A stretch of DNA of 64,000 nt, taken from Hericium rajendrae. Lineage: Eukaryota > Basidiomycota > Agaricomycetes > Russulales > Hericiaceae. Within the stretch, counting starts at the first letter, position 1; each line of letters starts with the position of its first letter. Both the position numbers and the translations under genes were made by a program. Below the pieces are notes generated by a model. It saw only the letters and a program-made list of their open reading frames with translations. It was not told the origin of the DNA and did not search any database. Location of the stretch: positions 2,046,001 through 2,110,000 of the forward strand of contig CM065886.1 in assembly GCA_033439255.1 (NCBI GenBank), read 5' to 3'. Below, piece after piece: positions 1 to 9,889 of this stretch.

Positions 1-960
1 TGCAGATAATTTCCAGATATTTGACCTCCAGATTTGAAAAAATTCTCAGATCAGACACTCTCAGATTTAGAAAATTTTAGATATCAGAGATTTTGTTATA
101 TCTATTAGTTAGAGATTACAAACTTATATATCTGACAATAAATGTCTTTACTTAAATGTAAAAGTTTGATCAGATATTTGCCTGTTAAGATTGCTTTCAG
201 GTGGATCAGGTCAATCAGGAGCTGTCAGTAGGGTTAGAAATTGTCAAGTCAATCAGAAAGTTGTCAACCTTCCTGATGTTTGAGGTAAGTCTGACAGTTC
301 TCTACTGATCATACTTTAATTAAGTACTACCAATTTGTATCTAATGTTATTATAGACTATTTGCTATAAATTTTATAGAGATTTATAATCAATTTGACTA
401 GTAAGACTTTACTCATTTATACACTGTTATTAAATATAACTAATAGTAAAAAAGAAAATCATCTTGCTATGCAAAGCATTGTCTCTCTTCTCTCAAGTAC
501 ATCAAGTACATATTGTATAACTGAAGATGTTTACAATCTTGTATTACATATTGCTAGCTTATTTGCAGAGTCAAATATAGTTAGTAAGCTTGAAAAAATA
601 TGAATAAGATCAGCATAAATGTCCTTAGTATAATAGTCCTATTCATATCACTACTGTCTTTAACAACAATACTCCACCATTAATAGTAGTAAAACTTGAC
701 TATCACAACATTAAAATAAATTACTCATTTACCATAAAACATCATACAGACAATAAAAAAACAACATTTAAACTTGTTGCTATAGTGTATTTTAGAGCAG
801 TTCATTTTACTGCAAGAATTATTGATAAAGGAAAAAGAATCTGGTACCATGATAGAGTAGAGTTTAACATGAGTGCACTCATGGGTGACCTGGATCTGAA
901 CCTATGGATATTCAACATGCTGCAAGGGCTGACCATCAGATAAATGTGTAAGTGGTACAT
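1..960. repeat. AT-rich degenerate dispersed repeats, no gene
   Basis: No convincing coding region is visible. The stretch is AT-rich, and part of it (about 370-510) resembles 34234-34370 in the same orientation: both contain a TTATAGAGATTTATAATCAA block followed by a TATAACTAA block and a GCAAAGCATYG block. The segment near 885-910 (GACCTGGATCTGAAC) resembles the GACCTG-rich stretches at about 8780-8850 and 33840-34020. I read it as a decayed copy of a dispersed element; its class is unknown. Confidence 0.5.
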
Positions 961-1180
961 AGCTCTATAAAGTCTATATAGATTTCATAGTTCCATAGCA
1001 CTACCCTTTTCTCTATAGCCAGCATAGCTAAAGGGGAATGCTATGTAGTGCTATGAAGCTAAAGGGTGATGCTATGAAGTGCTATGATAGCTATGATAGC
1101 TAACTATGTAGCTATGATAGTCTAACTAGCTATGAAAGCTATAAGTGTCTATTAAAGCTATAAGGCTTATGTGTCTTATA
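960..1180. repeat. AGCTATGATAGC / CTATAG simple repeat cluster, copy 1
   Basis: Iterated AGCTATRR and CTATGATAGC words, largely self-complementary. The same words are clustered at 8540-9130 and 33480-33740, so this is a shared component of the flanking dispersed repeat family and not an isolated microsatellite. Confidence 0.7.
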
Positions 1181-1394
1181 TATTCTATATTCAGTATGTG
1201 TCTCATATATCCTACATTTAATATGTGTCTCACATATTCTATATTTAATATCATATTAAAGCAATAAAATCTGTTGAAACTATAGATATTTTCTACAGTC
1301 ATATCAAAATTAGTAACATATGATCACACAAGTAAAAACTATTTCAATGCATTAAGATTATATTGATATTAAAAACACTACTACTAATTAAAAA

Positions 1395-1530
1395 GCAAAA
1401 ACATAAGTAAGAAAGTAAGAAATAAGATAAGATAAGATAAGTAGTACAAGATAAGATAAGATAAGATAAAGATAAGATAAGTAATCAAAGATAAGATAAG
1501 TAATCAAAGATAAACAAACATTAGTCTTAA
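1395..1530 (+). repeat. (GATAAG)n microsatellite
   Basis: A run of AAGATAAG units with small interruptions. GATAAG is also the core of GATA-factor binding sites, but the array looks like a simple repeat within AT-rich repeat DNA and no gene is next to it. Confidence 0.75.
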
Positions 1531-1549
1531 AAGATAAAGATAACATATA

Positions 1550-2165
1550 AAAACTTACCAAAGTAACAAAAAGCGAAATCTCAAAGACAGCTTAAAAGAT
1601 ATTAGTATTAGTATGAGCAATAAGAAAAAACAATGAAAGGGTACCTTAGAGACAACGAGCAAGTAAAGAATGATGACGAGCAAGCAAAGGATGTCGACGA
1701 AGGTGTCGACGTGGCAAGAGACAGTGGGAGTTAAAGAGCAAGAGGCAACGTGCATCGCGCGAGCCTTATATATGAATCCCGGGCGGAGCCAGGATTTGTG
1801 GTTGCCGGGTGCTTGCCGAGCGTCGCATCAGAGACTGGGCGTTAGACTTTATTATGTTGATGCTGCTGCTCAGCAATTCACGGTGCAGTAGATACATAGA
1901 ATCCTCATTAATTCTGGTTTACTGTATGGTCTATCATAGTATTCTTTTTCTCTGAATTTTTATGATTTTACTTGGTTTGTTAAAGCTCGAACAACGTAGC
2001 TTCGCTCGTTCGGTGGTTGAAGCACCGAACGCACATCGAAGTCCGTCTTGTCCCTACCACCCTCACTTCCCTGTCTCCCCCGTTCACCATCCCTCTTCTT
2101 GCTCCCATCGGATCGAACACCGGAGGAGGATAGTCAGATGCTGAGGGCCTCAAAGGTAAGTTAAA
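1550..2165 (+). repeat. dispersed repeat, copy 1 (promoter-like segment)
   Basis: The same ordered blocks recur in the split copy at 9440-9535 plus 31946-32690: ACTTACCA..AAAAGCGAAA, GACGAGCAA repeats, GTCGACGTGGCAAGA, GCGAGCCTTATATA, CGGTGGYTGAAGCACCGA, a CT-rich tract and finally CAGGTAAG or AAGGTAAG. The order TATA-like box, CT-rich tract, splice-donor-like GGTAAG resembles the 5' end of a transcription unit. No protein could be assigned. Confidence 0.6.
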
Positions 2166-2399
2166 AAAAGTCTCAATTCATCTATTCGTACTAATCTAGA
2201 GAGTATTGCTCGTTTGACGAGCGATACTCTTGACTTCTTTCGTCCTCCCATGCCCTCATCCCCTCTCGCCTCCGACTGCTGCCTATCCTGCAACACCCTG
2301 CCCTCCGCCGACCTCGCCGCCACGCTGCCTCGCCACCATGTCGCTAGCGCCCAGCACGTCGCCTCCAACGACCATGATCAGCGGAGTGTGCACGGTCGT

Positions 2400-2694
2400 C
2401 CGTGACCCGGGACGGGCATGCCAGCACATGCACATCGCACAGGGCCCTGTCCGTCCTCGCAATGTCTACGCCATCGTGCCTCGCGTGCACGCCTGCTGCA
2501 TTGTGCATGGGCTCGCAGTAGCCCGACGTTTCGTGCCCGGCCCTGCGCCTCGTGCACGGTGCTGCCGCCCTCGACCCTCGCCCATGCCCCTCCATGCGCC
2601 TCGCGCTTTCTGCATGCAGGTTACTGCATCACGCACGAACCCGTGGCAGCCTAGTGCCTCGCACACGGGCCCGTGGCCGCCCGACGCTTCGCGC
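2400..2694. repeat. GC-rich minisatellite, left part
   Basis: Degenerate units of roughly 25-35 bp rich in CTCGCGCACGGGCCCG and GCCTCGTGCAC words. The same repeat continues at 7904-8410, so the LTR retrotransposon inserted into one array. All three frames on both strands stay open for long stretches because of GC richness; these are not genes. Confidence 0.75.
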
Positions 2695-3515
2695 TGATGT
2701 GTGGACCCTGGGAATGGAGGCGGCAGCCAAAACCAAAACCAACAGAGTACCGGGGGGTGCGAGGGGACCAAGTATCTCAAGTGAGGAGTGAGGTGAGGGC
2801 AGCTGAGGGTCACTGCAGCAGGAACAATGGAGCAACCGGTTCGCTAAGGGCGAGTCTGAGGCGATCTGGTGATAAGCGGCTGGGAAGGATGAGGAACGGC
2901 TGTAGAATGACAAGGAGAATGACGAGACACACGGGTCTCCGATACGATGGACTAATCCTAGAGAAAAGGACTGAAAAGCGGCTGATATGACTGAATCTGA
3001 CGAACGACACTGCAGGCGGACTGGCCTAAAGAGGGCGGACTTGTCTAAAGTCCGGAGAACGATGAGGACAACAGTGAGAGAGACTTCTGAGGTCTGAGCT
3101 CTGAGGAGGAAAGGTGCACTGAGGGGTTCTCTTCGAAGCTGGGACTCTGTCTACCATACAAGTAAGAAACTCGCCCTTGGCGGTCTCGGGCGATCTCGGA
3201 CTCGGCTGCTCTATGGTACATCTATGGTCCGAAACCATCAAAAGGCGGCATCCAGGCATCCTGTACAACACAGACCCGGTACCATAATGCCAGCAACCTG
3301 ATTGGCTCACCAAAACCGCTGAGGACAACCTGGAGCGAACTTGAGGAAACCTCGGTGAGGCCTGCAGTAGCTGACAACTCCTGAGATGAGGGACATCACC
3401 ACTCTGAGCGAGGTTGGTGGGTGAGGAGCTGGAAGCTGGATGGAAGTGAAGGGGAACTGCATGGAAGATGGTGAGATGAGATCTGACGTTGCTGAACACA
3501 GCTTGAGGCGTATCA
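2695..3515 (-). repeat. 3' LTR of gag-only retrotransposon
   Basis: 821-bp direct repeat matching 7079-7899 with only scattered single-base differences. Starts TG and ends CA. In element orientation (minus strand) this is the downstream LTR. Confidence 0.88.
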
Positions 3516-3527
3516 TTCTCCCCCCAA
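3516..3527 (-). other. polypurine tract of gag-only retrotransposon
   Basis: On the minus strand a G-rich purine run (TTGGGGGGAGAA) abuts the 3' LTR, the expected place for plus-strand priming. Confidence 0.65.
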
Positions 3528-3653
3528 CTGAAAAATAGACTGTCCTCAGTCTAACCAATGAGCCCCATGAGGGATTCGGACGCTAGACACCAAATACGCT
3601 TCGAGCGGTGTTCTCACTATAGCTGAGAAGGAGAGTGGAGGTGGTGACAACGA

Positions 3654-5516
3654 TCAAGCGGGAATGCATCGTGATAGAGGAGGACGATCTGGGATCACTG
3701 CTGGTGGGTTCTGATGGAAAGCGAGATGGTCAAGGAAAATGATATCACTGTCGTCGACTAAGGGTGCCCTGAGCGAACTTGATGCAGATCTGAAAAGCGA
3801 CTGGAGAAACGACACTGAAAGTGGTGGAGTGATGGAAAACGGAGGTCGACAGTCGGCAGGTATAGGCTTGGACATTACAGGCGAGCTTGGAGTGGGTTCA
3901 GAGCCACCAACAAGGACTCCTGGGTGGAGATCAGGTTCTGAGACACCCCGGTGATCCACCTGCAGGTCTGCACATTGAGAAAGAAACTCTGCATCAGTAG
4001 AAATGGTAGAAGGAAGGGTAGATGAGCTGCTCGAGACTTGGTGCTTCTCTAAGTCCAATAGAAACAAGTTCGCTGGTGGTTCGCTTTGGGCGACGTTGAG
4101 TGCAGAGCGAACTTGAGTCTCTAACTGCTCGCATTGGTCTCTGGATGACAGGAGAGGCCTCCTAGATGATGACACATAACGATCGACGAAGGATGGCCTC
4201 GACATATGGGCTGGCATCACTGCTGGCTCACGGAGCTGAGCAAGTTCGCCTCGAGCGTGGTAGGTGGTGAAGTCGAGTTGCATCTGATAGAGCTGAGCAA
4301 GCTGATGTCTACAAGACTGGATTGTCGTCGAGATGGAGAGGCCACGCCTTAGGAGATAGACTCGATCATCAAATGACACTTGATCTGCGATCGAAGGAAG
4401 GTTGCTGTGGGCGGGCTTGTGCGGAGCAGGCATTTGGTGGACAAAGGGAGCAGTTTGAGTGATAGTGCTTGGTGAAGACTGGTCTGGGGCATGCCAGGAT
4501 GGGGTGCGCTGATAGAACTGGTCAAGACGAACTGCAATGGGATCACCTGGGATGCCTTGAGGTAGCCAGGCCCCAGAAGGTAAAGTGATCTCGCCTCTGG
4601 TGTTGAACTTGCACTTGCCAGCCTTCAGGTACGTCTGAACTGCTGCGCACTGACGAAGAAAGTGACCATGAGCCCCACAGAAGCTGCAATGCCCAGGGGC
4701 AGTCCGAATACGCCGAGGCTGTCTGAAGGTCGTCGAAGGCGTACAGGAGGTCGCTGGCTGGACAGGAGGTGAAAATGTCGGCAGCTGGACCGTCCTAAGC
4801 AGGAGATTCGCTAATGAGGGTACATGCTCGCTTTTGATAGTGATTGTGGTGGCAGAACCCAAGACCGCTGGTGGCAAACTCACCAAAACATTGGCAACCG
4901 GGTCATTACAGCTTGTATGAGGGCCAAATGTGATGCTGGTACCATGCAGAATGCGCTTAGCAGCGTGATAGATGTCGATAATGGGGTAGGGCTCGTCTGG
5001 ATGGTGGTCTGGGTGCCTCTGGGTGAGATAGGCCTCAATCTGGTGGCAGAGTCGATCAGGCAGCGCTGAGAGGAAGAAATGCTGCTCCTCGAAAGCAGAG
5101 AGACGTCCCTGGTGCTTCAGGCAACGTGAGATGACCAAAAATCGGTGAAGAAATGCACCAAGTTCACCTAAGGAGGACAAGTTCACCTGAAGCGTCCTTC
5201 GAGCGAGAGCCACCAAATCCTGCCTGGACCAAAGGCCTCCTGCTTCGGAACCTGGATACAACTTCTGGATCGCAGCCTTGAACTTGTTCCAAGTGCCTGT
5301 GCCAAAACTTGGTTCAGACTGCCAGAGCTCCTGGGCATCTAACTCAGACAAAAGCCGGACTGCATGAGCCTTCTTCTCCAGATCGTCCTGGACCTGAAAG
5401 CGCTGAAAACAAAACTCCAGATCTGCAAAATATGGTCTGAGTTCACAGGGATCGTCTCCGGCAAAGCTGGGAGCACCGCTCTCTCCACGCATTGGCATGA
5501 ACGCTGATGGTGTCAT
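3654..5516 (-). CDS. Gag-like protein with CCHC zinc knuckle (LTR retrotransposon)
   Basis: A 620-aa intronless ORF. The first ~210 residues (MTPSAFMPMRGESGAPSFAG onward) have the helical, leucine- and tryptophan-spaced character of basidiomycete Ty3/Gypsy-type capsid proteins. A CCHC knuckle, CSFCGAHGHFLRQC (C-x2-C-x4-H-x4-C), lies near residue 280 and is the nucleic-acid-binding signature of nucleocapsid. The C-terminal half is S/P/Q-rich with no recognised domain. It is the only long ORF between the LTRs, and no pol ORF or frameshifted extension follows the stop. It probably packages the element's own RNA, with polymerase and integrase coming from another element. Confidence 0.85.
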   Translation of the reverse strand: MTPSAFMPMRGESGAPSFAGDDPCELRPYFADLEFCFQRFQVQDDLEKKAHAVRLLSELDAQELWQSEPSFGTGTWNKFKAAIQKLYPGSEAGGLWSRQDLVALARRTLQVNLSSLGELGAFLHRFLVISRCLKHQGRLSAFEEQHFFLSALPDRLCHQIEAYLTQRHPDHHPDEPYPIIDIYHAAKRILHGTSITFGPHTSCNDPVANVLVSLPPAVLGSATTITIKSEHVPSLANLLLRTVQLPTFSPPVQPATSCTPSTTFRQPRRIRTAPGHCSFCGAHGHFLRQCAAVQTYLKAGKCKFNTRGEITLPSGAWLPQGIPGDPIAVRLDQFYQRTPSWHAPDQSSPSTITQTAPFVHQMPAPHKPAHSNLPSIADQVSFDDRVYLLRRGLSISTTIQSCRHQLAQLYQMQLDFTTYHARGELAQLREPAVMPAHMSRPSFVDRYVSSSRRPLLSSRDQCEQLETQVRSALNVAQSEPPANLFLLDLEKHQVSSSSSTLPSTISTDAEFLSQCADLQVDHRGVSEPDLHPGVLVGGSEPTPSSPVMSKPIPADCRPPFSITPPLSVSFLQSLFRSASSSLRAPLVDDSDIIFLDHLAFHQNPPAVIPDRPPLSRCIPA

Positions 5517-7058
5517 TGTAACAGAAGCGGCGGGACAGGGGTAATGTCAAGGATGAAAGTGAGCAGTAGTGATCGGGGGCACGCTAGAGCAATCAGGAAC
5601 GATGGAGGTGACTCTGATGCGAAGAAAGTGAGCCTGAGATGGACTAGGGGCGATCAGGGAAGATGAGGAGCGACTTTGAGGCGATCTTGCTATGACTAGG
5701 GCAATGCGAGACAATTGGAAGGGATGAGTGAAGAGCCAAGGTGGTGGACGATGACCTGCGATGATAACCGATGATCTGGAATGCTTGAAAGCGATGAAAG
5801 GTGCTCAAAAGTGATGACAAATGCTCAAAAGCAATAGAAGGCGATTCTGGGGCAACCAGAATGACGAGCGATAGGGAGAGATGATCCAAAGGGGCCAGGG
5901 GTGCTCGTGGGGTGATACGACCTGGAAAAGCGATGAGAAACTGCTAAAAGCAACCAATGTTGCCAACGGCGAGTCAAGATCGCCAGCGGAAATCTGAAAC
6001 AAAAGAAAGCAAGAAGGGGCCAAGAAAATGACCTGAGAGTGACTCGAGAGGCTCCTGAACGTCAATGGTGACTTTGGGATGGACTGTAAGCGGTCTGGAC
6101 ACAACTGGCTCAACCTGAAAGAAACAAGACTCCTCTGCAACCAATGGAGAGTGCTAGGGATGCTGGGGTGACCTTGCCTAAGACAAAATGCGATAAGTCG
6201 ATGGGAGATGGCTCCTGAACGAAAGACAGTGATAGGAGTGATCAATAGGCACCCTGGGGCAAAGAAAAGTGACTCAAAGCACTGGAAGGTGATAGGAGGA
6301 GGAGCTGATGCAAGCTATGGGGTACAGAGGCACCTCCAAGGCGAGTCTGAGCAACAGAAGGGAGCTGGGATGACTCAATGGTGTGAAGAGGTCGCCGAAG
6401 GGGATATAAGGGCAATCCTGGACGACCTAAGATGCTAAAAGCTGGCTGCGACCTAGTACGCTATCGGCGACTCTGTGGCAACAGCGCTAGGCGATGATCC
6501 TGGGTGCTAAAAAGGCAAACAAGAGCGATTGAAGACCAACTAATGCCGTCAAAATGCAATCTGGGGCGACCAAACGAAGTGAGAAGTGATGCTAGGCAGT
6601 AAGAGATGCTGGGGACCGAGTCCGCCTAAGGCAACCTTGAGGCGAGCTGAGACGATCTGAGGTGATCAAGGGATGATTAAAGACAATTGGAGTGACTTAA
6701 AGACGACGAAGAAAGGCCGGAGGTGACGAGAGGTGATAGGAGATGACTCGGAACGATCTGAGCCAGTACAGGGCACTGAGGAGAGATGGAGGATGGTCCT
6801 GGGCGACAAAAAGCGACTCTGGGAGGGGCAGGATGGTGGAAAGCGACAGGAGGCAATCAGGTGCGATGAATGGTGCTGAGAACCGGTTGGAAAGCTCTGC
6901 AACCAATGGCGATCTCGAAGAATGCACCAAGGCTGCCTAAGGCGATAGCAAGCGAGAATGTGATAGAGAGCAAAAATGCGATGTCCTGACCTCGATGGCA
7001 GTCTTGACCTGATAGAGGCTACGCCTGGGTACACCCCTCACTGTTTTGAGTATGGAAC
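5517..7058 (-). other. untranslated leader of the gag-only retrotransposon
   Basis: About 1.5 kb between the primer-binding site and gag. It is full of degenerate GCGATNNNAAGTGAT-like words with no consistent coding signal on either strand. Several short ORFs cross it, but none resembles a known protein. It is long for a fungal gag leader and could carry packaging signals or be the remnant of lost sequence. Confidence 0.5.
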
Positions 7059-7075
7059 CCTCGCGGTGGGCTCCA
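7059..7075 (-). other. candidate primer-binding site
   Basis: Read on the minus strand, the 5' LTR ends at 7079, three bases follow, and then comes TGGAGCCCACCGCGAGG. It begins with the TGG that pairs with a tRNA CCA end. I could not assign the tRNA. Confidence 0.6.
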
Positions 7076-7078
7076 AAA

Positions 7079-7899
7079 TGATGTGTGGACCCTGAGAATG
7101 GAGGCGGCAGCCAAAACCAAAACCAACAGAGTACCGGGGGGTGCGAGGGGACCAAGTATCTCAAGTGAGGAGTGAGGTGAGGGCAGCTGAGGGTCACTGC
7201 AGCAGGAACAATGGAGCAACCGGTTCGCTAAGGGCGAGTCTGAGGCGATCTGGTGATAAGCGGCTGGGAAGGATGAGGAACGGCTGTAGAATGACAAGGA
7301 GAATGACGAGACACACGGGTCTCCGATACGATGGACTAATCCTAGAGAAAAGGACTGAAAAGCGGCTGATATGACTGAATCTGACGAACGACGCTGCAGG
7401 CGGACTGGCCTAAAGAGGGCGGACTTGTCTAAAGTCCGGAGAACGATGAGGACAACAGTGAGAGAGACTTCTGAGGTCTGAGCTCTGAGGGGGAAAGGTG
7501 CACTGAGGGGTTCTCTTCGAAGCTGGGACTCTGTCTACCATACAAGTAAGAAACTCGCCCTTGGCGGTCTCGGGCGATCTCGGACTCGGCTGCTCTATGG
7601 TACATCTATGGTCCGAAACCATCAAAAGGTGGCATCCAGGCATCCTGTACAACACAGACCCAGTACCATAATGCCAGCAACCTGATTGGCTCACCAAAAC
7701 CGCTGAGGACGACCTGGAGCGAACTTGAGGAAACCTCGGTGAGGCCTGCAGTAGCTGACAACTCCTGAGATGAGGGACATCACCGCTCTGAGTGAGGTTG
7801 GTGGGTGAGGAGCTGGAAGCTGGATGGAAGTGAAGGGGAACTGCATGGAAGATGGTGAGATGAGATCTGACGTTGCTGAACACAGCTTGAGGCGTATCA
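7079..7899 (-). repeat. 5' LTR of gag-only retrotransposon
   Basis: 821-bp partner of 2695-3515. In element orientation this is the upstream LTR. GCGC at 7900-7903 repeats GCGC at 2691-2694. Confidence 0.88.
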
Positions 7900-7903
7900 G
7901 CGC

Positions 7904-8410
7904 ATGGACCTGCCACCCTCGACGCCTCACGCACACCCTTGGCGTCTCGCGCACAGACCCTGCACCTCGCGTGCAGGCTGCCGCCTCACGCACGAGCTCG
8001 TGGCAACTCAGTGCTTCGCGCACGGGCCCGCCGCCCTCGACGCTTCATCCACGCGCCCTGCGTGCCTTGCGTCTCCCGCGCGCAGGCATGACGCATTGCA
8101 CACGAGCCCGCGGTGGCCCAAGATCTCACGCACGGGCCCCGCGCCTCGTGTACAGGCCCGCCGCCTCGCGTATGGGCCCCGCACCTCCTGCACGCACGTC
8201 TGCTGCATTGCGCATGGGCCCGCTGCCACCCAGCGCCTCGTGCATGCCCCGTTGTGCCTCGCACATGGCCCTCCTGTCTTGCGTGCGCAGGCCTGCCGCA
8301 CCTCGTGTGTGTGCGCCTCGTGTCGCACGTGGTCGGCCAGTGCGCGCACTCTCGTGTACGGGCCCCGGGCCCATGACGGCCTCCCGCACCGTGGATGCAT
8401 GCCCGTATTG
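7904..8410. repeat. GC-rich minisatellite, right part
   Basis: Continuation of the array at 2400-2694, with units of CTCGCGCACGGGCCCGC type. Overlapping open frames on both strands are compositional and not genes. The array ends abruptly at an AT-rich boundary near 8410. Confidence 0.75.
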
Positions 8411-8539
8411 GCCCTAATTACTTATTTACTTTTAGTATAGTAGAATTAGCTGTTGTTTATTACTCCTGAGCCCATAATTTAAATATATTTTCAACCTAGA
8501 CAATTGGCTTAAGATGCTCTTGCCTTAGTATATTTTGGG

Positions 8540-9130
8540 GTTCTAGGTATGGTATGATAGGAATCATAGCATTGATAGCAACCCTATGATGTTATATAGC
8601 TAGCATAGCTGTTACTCAAAACTACATAGCTCTATATATCCACTACCAACAGCTATAGAACCTATGATAGGTCTTATAGAGCTATAAAGCTGTGCTGCCA
8701 AAATACATAGAGTGCATAGAACTATCATAGGAGCCATATCATTGGCTGGAAGCTATGTAGAAGACTAATTTTTCTGATGACCTGAATCCATGTGAGTTTC
8801 AGCCACTGGGTGATCTGGAGCTGTAGATCAGGTATCTGTGACATCATGGATCATTTGCAGGTCAGTTCATCTTGTCTTCACTTACTACTACCACATCTGA
8901 GAAAATCCACATGGCTATAGAGCTCTATATAGATTATATAAATGTCATAGGGCCATAGCTATGCCACCTATTCTATAGATGGTCATAGAAGGGGGTCATC
9001 TATAGAGTGCTATAGAGCTACTTAGGATAGCTATAGAGTGCTATGATAGCTATAAAGCTATAAGGAATAGCTATGACAGCTATAGAGCTACAAGACATAG
9101 CTATGAAGCTATAAGGGTAGCTATGTAGAT
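8540..9130. repeat. CTATAG / AGCTATGA simple repeat cluster, copy 2
   Basis: Same self-complementary words as at 960-1180 and 33480-33740, interrupted at about 8770-8880 by a GACCTG-rich stretch. No gene. Part of the dispersed repeat that was later split by the 22.4-kb insertion. Confidence 0.7.
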
Positions 9131-9530
9131 GATATTCACTAAAATACTATAGATACTCTGATGGTGACAATCAGCTAAATATTCTACATATTTTCAATAG
9201 ATTATAATGTTAGGATATGTATTTATAGTCATACCAGACTTAGTAAAAGTATACAAATATCTATATACTGATATAGTAAACCATCTACAAAGATCACACA
9301 AAAGATAAAGGATAACAAATATTCATTGACTAACTACAACATCACAATATACTACAACATTATACTATATAATATACTAAATATTAAGAACAATCTAAGA
9401 CAATATAAGCATTAATCAAGATACATATAGAATATTGTAAGACTTACCATCACTATAAAAAGCGAAAATTTCTAAAACAAATATATATTAGTATTGAAAG
9501 ATCAAAGAAAACATAATAAAGGTTAACAAA

Positions 9531-9535
9531 CTAAT
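9531..9535. other. target-site duplication CTAAT, left
   Basis: CTAAT immediately precedes the left 131-bp terminal repeat and recurs at 31946-31950 immediately after the right one. Five-base duplications are typical of LTR-element integrases. Confidence 0.75.
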
Positions 9536-9666
9536 TGTAAGGACTGACTCAGATTGGTGTGCCACAATGTAACGCCTACGCCAAAAGGGCGCAATGTCAA
9601 GCTTGGCTTGACATCTGGCACACGGTATATATACACTTCTAAGTCATGAAGGACCAATTCATGACA
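9536..9666. repeat. 131-bp LTR-like terminal direct repeat, left
   Basis: Begins TGTAAGGACTGAC and ends ATTCATGACA (TG..CA). It contains GGTATATATACAC, a TATA-like box. It matches 31815-31945 over its full length with one difference that I see (GGGCGCAA against GGGTGCAA). Just inside it, the minus strand reads AAAAGAGGGGATGA, a candidate polypurine tract, which would make this the 3' LTR of a minus-strand element. Confidence 0.82.
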
Positions 9667-9889
9667 TCATCCCCTCTTTTAGGACACTCGCCCCAGAGTG
9701 GAAGGTATAGTATACCCTGGCCCCAGAGCCCATTCAGTACTAATTCCTGTATGGGAATGGTGAGCCAAACTGACACCGTCGCATTCTAGATTGGTAGTAT
9801 GGCCAGAATGACAATCTTGATTATCATACTGCATTGCCCGGGAATGTTTGCTTATGCCCCTATACCTGACAGTTAGTTACCATGCAGTA

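Larger units (their letters stand above)
2695..7899 (-). mobile_element. non-autonomous gag-only LTR retrotransposon
   Basis: Two direct repeats of 821 bp (2695-3515 and 7079-7899) begin TGATG and end TATCA. They differ at about eight single bases that I could count. GCGC sits directly outside each end (2691-2694 and 7900-7903), a likely target-site duplication. The element runs on the minus strand, so 7079-7899 is its 5' LTR. The interior holds a gag-like gene and a long leader, but no protease, reverse transcriptase, RNase H or integrase motif was found. It would need pol functions supplied in trans. Confidence 0.88.

Noticed and set aside
2230-2913. Overlapping Pro/Arg/Ala-rich ORFs on both strands of the GC-rich array
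   Set aside because: Compositional openness in a minisatellite, with all frames open and no domain.
5644-7034. Minus-strand ORFs upstream of gag as a possible pol or extra gene
   Set aside because: They are S/H/P/L-rich, overlap in two frames, and lack any reverse transcriptase, integrase or protease motif.
7691-8440. Long ORFs across the second part of the GC-rich array
   Set aside because: Same reason; they also run from the retrotransposon LTR into the repeat.
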